From CAZMSQ01 sp964569025 (GTDB lineage Bacteria > Bacteroidota > Bacteroidia > Chitinophagales > Saprospiraceae), in the NCBI GenBank assembly GCA_964569025.1, contig CAZMSQ010000064.1, positions 1 to 9,240 on the forward strand: DNA of 9,240 bases, written 5' to 3'. Numbering within the stretch: the first letter of the stretch is position 1; every line of letters starts with the position of its first letter. The notes beneath the pieces were generated by a model, which did no database searches, was not told where the DNA came from, and saw only the letters and a list, made by a program, of their open reading frames with translations. The position numbers and the translations under genes were made by a program. This document shows positions 1 to 6,608 of the stretch, piece after piece.

Positions 1-208
1 TAAGCACAAGCGTATCTCCGTACAAAAGCAGTGTATCCTGCAATGGATTCATTGCTGAGTTCGGATCAGCATTCACGCTACACTGCCCCGAAGCATCCTG
101 CGCAAATAGAAAAAGCCCGCTGAGCAAAACCAGCAGGGACCATCCTTTCGCGGAAAGGGTTCGGAACCGTGATGTGTGAGTCGATAATGGTATAGCTACT
201 GGATTCAT
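1..208 (-). CDS. Partial secreted protein of unknown function (N-terminal 69 codons, cut by window edge)
   Basis: The reading frame opens with ATG at 206-208 and stays open to the left edge, so only the N-terminus is visible. Residues 1-22 are polar and basic (R14, R16, K21). Residues 23-36 form a hydrophobic core (WSLLVLLSGLFLFA), followed by a small-residue stretch DASGQ. This is a Sec signal peptide with likely cleavage near G41/Q42. C43 lies just after, but the residues before it (S-G-Q) are not a lipobox, so a lipoprotein is unlikely. The mature start (CSVNADPNS... then DTLLLYGDTLVL) resembles the first strands of PKD or Ig-like modules of large Bacteroidota surface proteins; that is only an impression. 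No clear Shine-Dalgarno sequence precedes the ATG. The product cannot be named from what is present. Confidence 0.72.
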   Translation of the reverse strand, partial: MNPVAIPLSTHTSRFRTLSAKGWSLLVLLSGLFLFAQDASGQCSVNADPNSAMNPLQDTLLLYGDTLVL

Positions 209-619
209 GAGCCGACGGTTTGAGTGATCAAAGTTGTTTTTCAAAGTAGAGAAAATAATGATACACGACCTTATTGAAGACACAATAAGATGCGTAAGGA
301 TTATCAAATAAATTATAGAGGGATGTATTCATGCCGATGCAATCTGTTGGAATATAAAGCAACGGCTCAATGTTTTTTTTCTCATCATGTTGAGCACGGT
401 TTCGGGATGACACCATAATTAGATGTCAGGCTTAATCGGTTTTACCGGACTGATAATTTCCGGTGTTTGAGCGTGTCAAATCGCAAAAAGAAATTTCACA
501 CTGCTTTGTATCTAAAAAGATGCCAATATTTACATTTCTAACCTTTTCCTATAAAAAAAGACGCAAATCAGCAATTTTTATTGGCTTTGGTCAAAAAAAG
601 CACTTCATATTAAATCGTT

Positions 620-662
620 CTGATGGTTCTGGCTGTTATTCAGAAGTCAACTGAACCATCAG
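620..662. repeat. Inverted repeat, 10-base arms with 23-base loop
   Basis: CTGATGGTTC at 620-629 is perfectly matched by its reverse complement GAACCATCAG at 653-662. Neither strand has a T-run directly after the stem, so an intrinsic terminator is not supported. It could be a transcript-end structure or a protein-binding site. Confidence 0.5.
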
Positions 663-726
663 TGACATTACACATAATAAACAAGCATCATGCCAATCGG
701 CGCTAATATCGTAATCTTTTCTCAAT

Positions 727-751
727 TATTTTGTGTCTGATTCACAAAATA
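727..751 (-). terminator. AT-rich hairpin just downstream of trmD, possible transcript end
   Basis: TATTTTGTG (727-735) pairs perfectly with CACAAAATA (743-751), giving a 9-base stem with a 7-base loop. In the direction of trmD transcription it begins 5 bases after the trmD stop codon, which fits a 3'-end structure. The stem is mostly A-T pairs and no T-run follows in the minus direction, so this is not a classical intrinsic terminator. It may instead protect the 3' end or be coincidental. Confidence 0.3.
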
Positions 752-756
752 TTCGA

Positions 757-1440
757 TCATTTCCCATCCTCCAGCAAATCCGGCCTTCTTTCAGCAGTGC
801 GCCTCAATGCTTCTTGCTGCCTCCACTCAGAAATTGCTTTATCATTTCCGCTGAGCAGAATTTCAGGCACCAGATTGCCTCTGAAATCGGCGGGGCGGGT
901 GTAGACTGGCGGGGCGAGCTGTCTGTCCTGAAACGAATCCATCAGAGCGCTTGTTTCGTCGCCCAAAACCCCGGGCAGGAGGCGCCCGATTGAATCTACA
1001 AGAACAGCAGCGGGCAACTCGCCTCCAGACAAGACAAAGTCTCCTATTGAAATTTCACGTGTGACGTACATCTCTCGGATGCGCTCATCAATCCCCTTAT
1101 AATGACCGCAAATAATCAGTAAATTACCGTGGAGCGACAGCCTGTTGGCACAAGCCTGGTCAAGCCGCTGACCATCTGGAGTCATGTAAATAACTTCATC
1201 ATAAGACCGGCTCTTCATCAACTCATCAATGCAGGCTGCCAGCGGCTCGGCCATCATGACCATACCCGCTCCGCCTCCATATTGGTAGTCGTCAATCTGC
1301 GCATGCCTCCCAAGACCATATTCCCTGAGATTGATGACCCGGACCTCCAACAGGCCTTTTGCGCGAGCTCGTTTCATAATTGAATGAGAAAGCGGGCTTT
1401 CCAGAAGTTCGGGAAGGGCTGAAATGATGTCGATATGCAT
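757..1440 (-). CDS. trmD: tRNA (guanine-37-N1)-methyltransferase TrmD
   Basis: TrmD uses S-adenosylmethionine to methylate N1 of G37 next to the anticodon, which prevents +1 frameshifting; it is cytoplasmic and usually essential. The product is 227 residues. It starts MHIDIISALPELL and carries DDYQYGGGAGM (50-60), ICGHYKGIDER (110-120), the knot segment ISIGDFVLSGGELP (130-143), R153 and PGVLG (156-160), then D168 in the MDSFQD segment and PPVYTRP (177-183). By family knowledge R153 and D168 match the arginine and aspartate used in catalysis (E. coli R154, D169). HYKGID replaces the proteobacterial RYEGID, a variant I recall as usual in Bacteroidota. The C-terminal helix is short, so the protein is a little smaller than the 255-residue E. 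coli enzyme. The start lies 3 bases after the trmH stop, pointing to co-transcription and possibly coupled translation. Gene identity is near certain. Confidence 0.96.
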   Translation of the reverse strand: MHIDIISALPELLESPLSHSIMKRARAKGLLEVRVINLREYGLGRHAQIDDYQYGGGAGMVMMAEPLAACIDELMKSRSYDEVIYMTPDGQRLDQACANRLSLHGNLLIICGHYKGIDERIREMYVTREISIGDFVLSGGELPAAVLVDSIGRLLPGVLGDETSALMDSFQDRQLAPPVYTRPADFRGNLVPEILLSGNDKAISEWRQQEALRRTAERRPDLLEDGK

Positions 1441-1443
1441 ACT

Positions 1444-2103
1444 CTATTGATCCATGCGTTTCAGGGTGCGATTGGATATTTTCTCGCGGTGGCGGCGCTC
1501 ATATTCAAGATGGAGAGACTGGCGTTGATGAGACGTCAGGCGTGACTGGTCTGTATAAAGGCCGGCCTTTTGACGCTGTCGAAAGGCTTCGTACAGCGTG
1601 ACAGCACAGGCGACAGAAATATTGAGACTACGTGACATTCCCGCCTGAGGAATGTGAAAATTTCCGTCGCACAGATCGAGGACTTGTTCTGAAATTCCCT
1701 GGTGTTCGTTGCCAAAGACAAGGGCGACTCGGCCTGTCAAATCCATGTCATACAACTCACAGGCTTGCTCGGTCAGGTGGGTGCCATACACAGTATCGCA
1801 ATGTGTTCGAACTTGATGAAAGCAAGCTTCTGCATCAGAAAAGGCCAACACATCGACCCACCGCCTGGCACCTGCAGAGGCCCGTTTTCCAAGCTTGAGT
1901 TTCCGGGGTATTTCCTGGCCGTTGGTGTAGAGGATATAGATGCGGTAAATACCGACCGAATCGGAGGTGCGCAGGACTGCTGCGATGTTGTGCGGGTCAT
2001 GGACATTCTCCAACACAACTGTCAGACCTGGCTGCCGCTTTTCGATGACTTCCCTGAATCGTTTCTTTCGCTCTGGAGTCATTGGACGCACATTTTCCAC
2101 CAT
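1444..2103 (-). CDS. trmH: tRNA (guanosine-18-2'-O)-methyltransferase, TrmH/SpoU family
   Basis: TrmH places a 2'-O-methyl on G18 in the D-loop of tRNA using S-adenosylmethionine. The 219-residue product shows RQPGLTVVLENVHDPHN (23-39) with catalytic-type R45 in AAVLRTSD, then VFGNEHQGIS (129-138) and IPQAGMSRSLNISVA (151-165), the SPOUT motifs that form the knotted SAM site, followed by LYEAFRQRQKAGLY (170-183). The RQP.LTV and LYEA.RQRQ.AG.Y segments match E. coli TrmH closely, so Gm18 specificity is favoured over RlmB or TrmL relatives. The chosen ATG (2101-2103) has AAAAGG 6 bases upstream. However, M8 (2080-2082) lines up residue for residue with the E. coli N-terminus as I remember it, so the protein may start there. 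A perfect 10-base tandem repeat spans the start. It lies 34 bases after ribH and 3 before trmD. Confidence 0.9.
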   Translation of the reverse strand: MVENVRPMTPERKKRFREVIEKRQPGLTVVLENVHDPHNIAAVLRTSDSVGIYRIYILYTNGQEIPRKLKLGKRASAGARRWVDVLAFSDAEACFHQVRTHCDTVYGTHLTEQACELYDMDLTGRVALVFGNEHQGISEQVLDLCDGNFHIPQAGMSRSLNISVACAVTLYEAFRQRQKAGLYTDQSRLTSHQRQSLHLEYERRHREKISNRTLKRMDQ

Positions 2104-2110
2104 TTTCCAC
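2091..2110. repeat. Perfect 10-base tandem duplication across the trmH start codon
   Basis: CATTTTCCAC occurs at 2091-2100 and again at 2101-2110. Read on the minus strand this gives GTGGAAAATG twice, so two ATG codons 10 bases apart each have GTGGAAA before them. The upstream one opens trmH. The downstream one is out of frame and closes after four codons. Confidence 0.9.
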
Positions 2111-2137
2111 CTTTTCAGGTTTGGATTGGAATAGGAA

Positions 2138-2665
2138 CTATCTTCCTGAAAAACCGATGGTTCGCTCTTCTGGCTTCTTCATTGACTTGGCGAGGGCTGC
2201 CATTCGCAACCCAGTCACGGCCGCTTCTACCCCTTTATTCCCGTGTTTCCCACCGGCCCGGTCGAGCCCTTGCTGTTCATCATCAGGCGTCAGCACCCCA
2301 AAAATAACCGGCTTTCCCGTGGTGAGGCTAAGCGTGGTCAACCCCTGAGCAACTGCATGATTGATGTATTCGTTGTGGGCGGTCTCGCCTCGGATCACAC
2401 ATCCAAGGCAGATCACGGCATCCAGCTTGCCACCTCCGAGCAACATCCTGGCTGCCTGAGGTAACTCAAAGGCTCCAGGGACTTGCACAGTGCGGATGCG
2501 ATCTTCTAGGACTCCATGCTTCAGGAGGGTTTCAATGCAACCTGTATAAAGAGCGTGGGTGATTTGCGCATTCCAATCTGATACAGCGATGCCGAAATGA
2601 AACTCCGAGGAATCCTCCAAGGAGCTCTCGTCATATACCGAAAGATTGTGAAGTGCGCTGGCCAT
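2138..2665 (-). CDS. ribH: 6,7-dimethyl-8-ribityllumazine synthase
   Basis: Lumazine synthase condenses 5-amino-6-ribitylamino-uracil with 3,4-dihydroxy-2-butanone 4-phosphate, the penultimate step of riboflavin synthesis, normally as a pentameric or icosahedral assembly in the cytoplasm. The 175-residue product has the family signatures: IAVSDWN (26-32, W31 at the aromatic stacking position), VPGAFELPQAA (62-72), CLGCVIRGETAHNEYI (86-101) with the likely catalytic H97, and FGVLTPDD (122-129) followed by GLDRAGG with phosphate-binding-type R136. NEY replaces the common FDY after H97, a variation I have seen in Bacteroidota. Length is slightly above the usual 150-160 residues, mostly from about 20 polar residues at the N-terminus. 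It begins 5 bases after the TPR gene stop and is followed after 34 bases by trmH. No other riboflavin genes are in the window. Confidence 0.95.
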   Translation of the reverse strand: MASALHNLSVYDESSLEDSSEFHFGIAVSDWNAQITHALYTGCIETLLKHGVLEDRIRTVQVPGAFELPQAARMLLGGGKLDAVICLGCVIRGETAHNEYINHAVAQGLTTLSLTTGKPVIFGVLTPDDEQQGLDRAGGKHGNKGVEAAVTGLRMAALAKSMKKPEERTIGFSGR

Positions 2666-2670
2666 AGGCG

Positions 2671-3360
2671 TTACCCGCCAACCCGGGAAAGGTATTTGTC
2701 AATATCTTGCGCCTGAGGCGTATTCGGGTAGTCTCGCTTGATGGTCGAGTAGGCTTCGGCTGCCTTGCTGGCATTGCCCTGACTCTCCAGAAAGAGTCCC
2801 AGCTTTTGGAAAGCGTAGGCTTTGACAAAATCTGTACCCGATGAAGAGGTTGCTTTTTTATATTGGGATTCTGCTTCGCTCATGTTTCCGAGCTCTGCGT
2901 ATGCATCGCCAAGGGCGGCATGTTTCATAACTCCGAGTACATCCCCCTCTGCAGAAAATCCTTTGAGCATATCAACAGCAGCCTCATATTCGCCAAGGTG
3001 AAGCCAGCAGACACCTGCATAATACTTGGCGACATTCGCAGTTGGCGTTCCGGAATACTTGTCGATGATATCAAGAAATCCATCATTCCCACCCCCTGGG
3101 TTTTCAAGTGCCAGTGCAAACGAGTCGCGCTCGAATTGCACCTCTGCCTGATACATGGCTGCCATGGCCTCTTTCTCACGTGGCTGCTGGTAGAGTTGCC
3201 TGTATGCGAAATACCCGCCCACCAAAATCAAAAGACCACCTACCAATCCGAGAATCAATTTCTGGTTGTCCTCGAAAAAGTTCTGAGCCTTGTCACGTGC
3301 CTCTACGAGGTCAATCAGTGTCTCTTCCTGTTGCTTTTGTGATTTTCTTCTGCGTGCCAT
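2671..3360 (-). CDS. Membrane-anchored tetratricopeptide repeat protein (YfgM/TPR_21-like)
   Basis: The product has 229 residues. A basic N-terminus (MARRRKSQKQ) and a charged linker precede one transmembrane helix at about 35-54 (LILGLVGGLLILVGGYFAYR), giving an N-in, C-out topology with the rest in the periplasm. At least three TPR-like helical pairs follow: about 108-137 (YYAGVCWLHLGEYEAAVDML), 145-175 (ALGDAYAELGNMSEAESQYKKA) and 181-213 (KLGLFLESQGNASKAAEAYS, then a DYPNTPQA end typical of BamD/YfgM-type repeats). The layout matches the YfgM-like TPR_21 family, known in E. coli as a SecYEG-associated periplasmic chaperone partner. The function here is inferred, not shown. It is probably the first gene of the set with ribH, trmH and trmD, and a TAnnTTTG promoter core lies upstream. 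The start codon has no clear ribosome-binding site. Confidence 0.85.
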   Translation of the reverse strand: MARRRKSQKQQEETLIDLVEARDKAQNFFEDNQKLILGLVGGLLILVGGYFAYRQLYQQPREKEAMAAMYQAEVQFERDSFALALENPGGGNDGFLDIIDKYSGTPTANVAKYYAGVCWLHLGEYEAAVDMLKGFSAEGDVLGVMKHAALGDAYAELGNMSEAESQYKKATSSSGTDFVKAYAFQKLGLFLESQGNASKAAEAYSTIKRDYPNTPQAQDIDKYLSRVGG

Positions 3361-3426
3361 AAAGCGCTCACATGGTATTTATTGCCGCGGAACAATGGTG
3401 TTCGGCCGGCGTTTTCAAAAGATGGG

Positions 3427-3434
3427 CAAAGATA
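3427..3434 (-). promoter_or_regulatory. Bacteroidota-type -7 promoter core for the TPR-ribH-trmH-trmD set
   Basis: On the minus strand TATCTTTG, followed by CC, fits TAnnTTTG and is preceded by a T-run (TTTTTTCA). A TTG lies 16 bases upstream at 3451-3453, shorter than the usual spacing of about 19-21. Transcription would start near 3420, leaving a leader of about 60 bases before the TPR start at 3360. Confidence 0.5.
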
Positions 3435-3485
3435 TGAAAAAATGAAGAATCAAGAGTGGGTGTTTGAGAAGCCGCCAGATCTCAA

Positions 3486-4538
3486 TCAGTCTTTGATAAA
3501 GGGATAATCCTGCTGCATATAATTGTGCGTATACAATTCGGAAGGTTCAGGATATGGAGATTCCTCAGCAAAGCGAATTGCCTCCTTGATTTCCTCTTTC
3601 ACAGCCTCCTTGATGACATCCAGTTCCTGCGCAGTTGCAATCCCCTGATTAAGAATCTCGGACTCTGTCACCTTCAACGGATCGCGGGTTTTATAGTCAT
3701 CGACCTCCTCTCTTGACCGGTACAGCCCCGGATCGGAAACTGAGTGACCTTTGTAGCGGTAGGTTTTAATCTCCAGAAACATCGGCCCATTTCCGGCTCT
3801 GATAAATTCAGCTGCCTTGGTCAGTGCCTCGTGCACAGACTCCGGACGCATCCCATCAACTGCTTCGTGGGGCATGTGAAAAGCTTCTCCAATCTGGTGG
3901 ATATCCTTGACATTACTGGTCCGCTCCACTGAGGTTCCCATCGCGAAGTGATTGTTTTCACAGATGTAAAGGACGGGAAGTTTCCAGGTCATGGCCATGT
4001 TGAACGATTCGTAGAGTGCACCCTGACGAGCGGCCCCGTCACCGAACATGGTCACGGCGATGTTGTCTGTTCCTTTATACTGCTCAGCGAGCCCGATTCC
4101 AGTACCAATCGGAATTTGAGCTCCAACAATACCATTCCCCCCAAAATAGCGATGGGCTTTGGAGAAAAAGTGCATGGATCCTCCCTTCCCTTTATTGGCC
4201 CCGGTCGCTTTTGCAAAGAGCTCAGCCATGCAAGCCTTGGTCTCAAGCCCACGGCTGATAGCCGTTCCGTGCTGGCGATAACCAGTGACTACTGCATCTT
4301 CCGGCCTGAGCGCCGACCACATGCCTGCTGCAATGGCTTCCTGCCCGATGTATAAATGAAGGAATCCCCTTATTTTTTGTTGCTGATACATCAGCAACGC
4401 ACGCTCTTCGAAGCGCCTGATTCGGAGCATCAGTTTATACCACCCAAGCCAGGTTTCTTTTCCGTATGAATGCTCAGGCTTGGATGCCCCGGTCTTCATC
4501 TTTCTGGAGGAAGCACTTTTTGTGGGATTTCCGCTCAT
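3486..4538 (-). CDS. pdhA: Pyruvate dehydrogenase E1 component, alpha subunit
   Basis: E1 alpha, paired with E1 beta, decarboxylates pyruvate with thiamine diphosphate and passes the acetyl group to lipoyl-E2, feeding acetyl-CoA to the TCA cycle and fatty acid synthesis. The 350-residue product shows MLRIRRFEERA (37-47), GFLHLYIGQEA (58-68), the TPP-binding motif GDGA (166-169) through ENN (194-196), and the loop YRYKGHSVSDPGLYRS (260-275), equivalent to the phosphorylated loop of eukaryotic E1. GGNGIVGAQIPIGTG (133-147) is typical. The pattern points to the pyruvate enzyme rather than the branched-chain one, though a related 2-oxo-acid E1 is not excluded. The first 25-30 residues are polar and basic and precede the conserved domain; M14 is an alternative start. 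The gene stands alone with its own promoter, and no E1 beta, E2 or E3 gene is in the window. No Shine-Dalgarno sequence is visible. Confidence 0.93.
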   Translation of the reverse strand: MSGNPTKSASSRKMKTGASKPEHSYGKETWLGWYKLMLRIRRFEERALLMYQQQKIRGFLHLYIGQEAIAAGMWSALRPEDAVVTGYRQHGTAISRGLETKACMAELFAKATGANKGKGGSMHFFSKAHRYFGGNGIVGAQIPIGTGIGLAEQYKGTDNIAVTMFGDGAARQGALYESFNMAMTWKLPVLYICENNHFAMGTSVERTSNVKDIHQIGEAFHMPHEAVDGMRPESVHEALTKAAEFIRAGNGPMFLEIKTYRYKGHSVSDPGLYRSREEVDDYKTRDPLKVTESEILNQGIATAQELDVIKEAVKEEIKEAIRFAEESPYPEPSELYTHNYMQQDYPFIKD

Positions 4539-4574
4539 GGTCGTTTGCGTTTTTTGTCGTCTCTAAATGACTGG

Positions 4575-4606
4575 CAAAAGTACGGAAAAGGTAAGCATTC
4601 CTCAAA
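4575..4606 (-). promoter_or_regulatory. Promoter of pdhA with both Bacteroidota elements
   Basis: On the minus strand TTTG (4603-4606) is followed after exactly 20 bases by TACTTTTG (4575-4582). This matches the Bacteroidota consensus TTTG, 19-21 bases, TAnnTTTG. The start would fall near 4568, giving a leader of about 30 bases before the ATG at 4538. It is the best promoter in the window. Confidence 0.72.
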
Positions 4607-4653
4607 CCGGGTGACAGGAAAAAGGTACAGGGCATTGACAGACTCCGAATTGG

Positions 4654-6519
4654 CTATTTCAGTGGATCGGCATCTCCAGTGAGATCGCCGGTTTTGATGC
4701 CGGTCAGGCGGACATCTGGTGTATTGACCGGCAGCAAATCAGTCTGGACTGTTTCAGGGAAGAATTGCCACGATGGCAGTCCAGGCATTTGTTGCACCAA
4801 AAGAAGGATGACCCGTTGCAACTGCAGCATGTCAAACAGGGTAATGGCTCCGTCGGAGGTGACATCAGTAGCAAGGTACTCCCAAACGTATTGAAAGGGA
4901 TTGATTTTGAGAATATGTTGTTGGATCCGAAGCAAATCAAAGGTAGAGACTCCGTTTCTGGGGTTGATATCTTTGTGGACCGCCAGAGTGTACCCCTCTC
5001 CGACCGGCACATCATAAAAAGCAAATATGCCGGTGGCATCTGTTACAACGCTGTCAGCACCATCTGGTCCGGTAAGTACGACAGTAGCGAGACCAATGGG
5101 GTCTCCATTTATGGTCTCCACCACGCCAGCCAAGGTGTCTATAAAGTCAGGGCTTTGCAGGGGATCGAGTTGCAATACCCCGGAATCAGCAGGATCCAGC
5201 CAGTCCTTCAGCCGGTTCTGAGGCTGGTCACCGCCATCCCATGAAATGGCGAGGCGGCCGTGATAGGTCACAAATTGATCGCAACTTGCCTGTCCGCCAT
5301 GCAACTGTCCGACAACCAAACCCAACTCGTCAAACAATGGCCCACCCGACGAGCCTGACTCGATGGTCCCTTCATCCAGAATGGCTCTGAAATGATGATT
5401 GGCAGGCGTTGTTACGTTATTTGACCAGTTGATTGGTGAGGGGAAGATGATTGCCTCATCCTCATCAGCACTGTATTTTTTCACATCTCCAAATGGGTGA
5501 TGGAGAATGGCTGATTGAGATGGCACATGGCTTGAAGACCGGTTCCATCCGTTAAAACGAGCACCAAACAACAATGGGATGGGTGAATCAAGTTCAAAAA
5601 GAAGAAAATCAGTTTCCTGCCGCATCGCCAAAGGTTGGGTCCCGAGCAATGACCAGAAAGGGGGAGCGACCGTATCCGAGGTGCACCCCGGAAATTCGAA
5701 TGCAAAATCGAATCGCCACAATTCATAAATTGGAGTGAGCCCTTGCTGGCAGTGAAAGGCACTCAGTACCAGTGGCCGGCCATCATTCGCGGTGTTATTG
5801 ATCAGACTTCCGCTGCACCAGCCAGCCCCCTCTTCAAAAACCCTCAAAATTCGCACAATCCCGGTCTTCTCCTCTTGCCAGTCAGCAGCCTCAGGGCAAT
5901 TGACGTTCACATGGCACGGCAATGCATCACCAAACCCGCGCCCTCCTTGATACACCTGAAACGGATGCGCTGTTGGTGTATTTGTCGCCTCGTAGGCATA
6001 CAGCAGACGGGAGATTTCCAATTTAGTCTGCCCCAAAGAGTGGAAGGGCTCGAAGATTTCGACAATTGCAACATCTCCGTCTATAAATCCAGCCAAAAAA
6101 CCCTTATCGCCTCTGTTATTTGATTCAGTATAGGCGCCCAGCACCTGCAGACCATCCGGCCGGTATACAAACATACTTCCTCCTTTGGGAAGGCTGAATG
6201 CACTCATTTGCAAAGCCAGGCTTTGTGCCCCCGGGCACTCTATTGCCAGATACCCGATTCTGCCACCGGGCGAGGGAATCCATGAAAATTCTGTAATAGC
6301 CAGATGGGCTTCTACCGGAACCGCAAAACGATTCATATCCGGGTTGGCGCGGTCTTCTTCGCGTACCTCCTCAAGATCAGGTCCTGATATTCGTTGTGTC
6401 TCAAAAAAATCTGGCAGACCATTGGGTGTCCCGCCAAAAGCAAGTTGAGCCGCTGCATGACACACACACAGGAGAGCGAAAATGAGAGAGAGCATCAGAG
6501 TCTTCAGTACACCATTCAT
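4654..6519 (-). CDS. Secreted lysyl-endopeptidase-like serine protease with CnaB-like and dockerin-like C-terminus
   Basis: Numbered from ATG 6519 (621 residues; an in-frame GTG at 6534 would add five). Residues 1-24 are a Sec signal peptide (hydrophobic LMLSLIFALLCVC, then AAA). About 25-195 resembles the propeptide of Achromobacter protease I (API). The catalytic domain (about 200-450) begins CHVNVNCPEAADW and keeps H256 (LSAFHC), D304 (ETDF) and S391 (GSSGGP) as the chymotrypsin-fold triad. Cysteines 202, 208, 235, 257, 279 and 413 fit the six disulfide cysteines of API with nearly identical spacing, and H407 (QLHGG) matches API H210. The API lysine-pocket Asp (D225, before YGR) appears replaced by T418, so cleavage after lysine is doubtful. 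A CnaB/carboxypeptidase-regulatory-like domain (about 461-517) and two dockerin-like calcium loops (517-528, 552-563) follow. The chain ends at IKTGDLTGDADPLK with no recognisable T9SS sorting domain. Periplasmic or extracellular. Confidence 0.86.
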   Translation of the reverse strand: MNGVLKTLMLSLIFALLCVCHAAAQLAFGGTPNGLPDFFETQRISGPDLEEVREEDRANPDMNRFAVPVEAHLAITEFSWIPSPGGRIGYLAIECPGAQSLALQMSAFSLPKGGSMFVYRPDGLQVLGAYTESNNRGDKGFLAGFIDGDVAIVEIFEPFHSLGQTKLEISRLLYAYEATNTPTAHPFQVYQGGRGFGDALPCHVNVNCPEAADWQEEKTGIVRILRVFEEGAGWCSGSLINNTANDGRPLVLSAFHCQQGLTPIYELWRFDFAFEFPGCTSDTVAPPFWSLLGTQPLAMRQETDFLLFELDSPIPLLFGARFNGWNRSSSHVPSQSAILHHPFGDVKKYSADEDEAIIFPSPINWSNNVTTPANHHFRAILDEGTIESGSSGGPLFDELGLVVGQLHGGQASCDQFVTYHGRLAISWDGGDQPQNRLKDWLDPADSGVLQLDPLQSPDFIDTLAGVVETINGDPIGLATVVLTGPDGADSVVTDATGIFAFYDVPVGEGYTLAVHKDINPRNGVSTFDLLRIQQHILKINPFQYVWEYLATDVTSDGAITLFDMLQLQRVILLLVQQMPGLPSWQFFPETVQTDLLPVNTPDVRLTGIKTGDLTGDADPLK

Positions 6520-6562
6520 GGTTTGGAAAGTCACACCTTCTTGGAGGCTAGACTCTGTGAGG

Positions 6563-6576
6563 TAAAAGTACGAAAA
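6563..6576 (-). promoter_or_regulatory. Promoter core upstream of the secreted protease
   Basis: On the minus strand TTTTCGTACTTTTA ends in TACTTTTA, one mismatch from TAnnTTTG. No TTTG is seen 19-21 bases upstream. Transcription would start near 6556, giving a leader of about 37 bases to the ATG at 6519, or 22 to the GTG at 6534. Confidence 0.45.
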
Positions 6577-6608
6577 TCATGCCATTCCCCACTCTCCTTG
6601 AAATGGAG

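Larger units (their letters stand above)
209..756. other. AT-rich 548-base intergenic region with two stem-loops, no convincing gene
   Basis: The stretch between the trmD stop and the start of the left-edge secreted protein is visibly richer in A and T than the flanking genes and has many A and T runs. Two short open frames (228-416 minus, 463-654 plus) show no recognisable motif, and their composition simply follows the AT-rich DNA. Inverted repeats occur at 620-629/653-662 and 727-735/743-751, and there is a shorter one at 444-449/459-464. A degenerate promoter-like core (TACTTTG on the minus strand, 242-248) lies 34 bases upstream of the left-edge gene, one base short of TAnnTTTG. The region probably holds the 3' end of the trmD transcript and the promoter of the left-edge gene. 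Confidence 0.6.

Noticed and set aside
228..416. 62-codon open frame on the minus strand just upstream of the left-edge secreted protein
   Set aside because: It has no recognisable motif, and its residues (many Y, F, N) simply reflect AT-rich DNA. No ribosome-binding site is visible.
444..464. Hairpin ACCGGA - 9 bases - TCCGGT, possible terminator
   Set aside because: The stem is only 6 bases with no T-run on either side, and it lies about 290 bases from the nearest gene end. Likely chance.
463..654. 63-codon open frame on the plus strand in the AT-rich gap
   Set aside because: It is Lys/Phe-rich as expected from A and T runs, has no motif, and its end overlaps an inverted repeat. Nothing around it reads on the plus strand.
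1702..2307. 201-codon open frame on the plus strand opposite trmH and ribH
   Set aside because: It lies antisense to two well-supported genes, has no family features, and spans the ribH-trmH boundary. It is a shadow frame.
2863..3342. 159-codon open frame on the plus strand opposite the TPR gene
   Set aside because: It is antisense to a gene with clear TPR and membrane features. Its Cys/Leu-rich composition mirrors the opposite strand.
4765..5244. 159-codon open frame on the plus strand opposite the protease C-terminus
   Set aside because: It is antisense to the CnaB/dockerin-like region, with no motif of its own.
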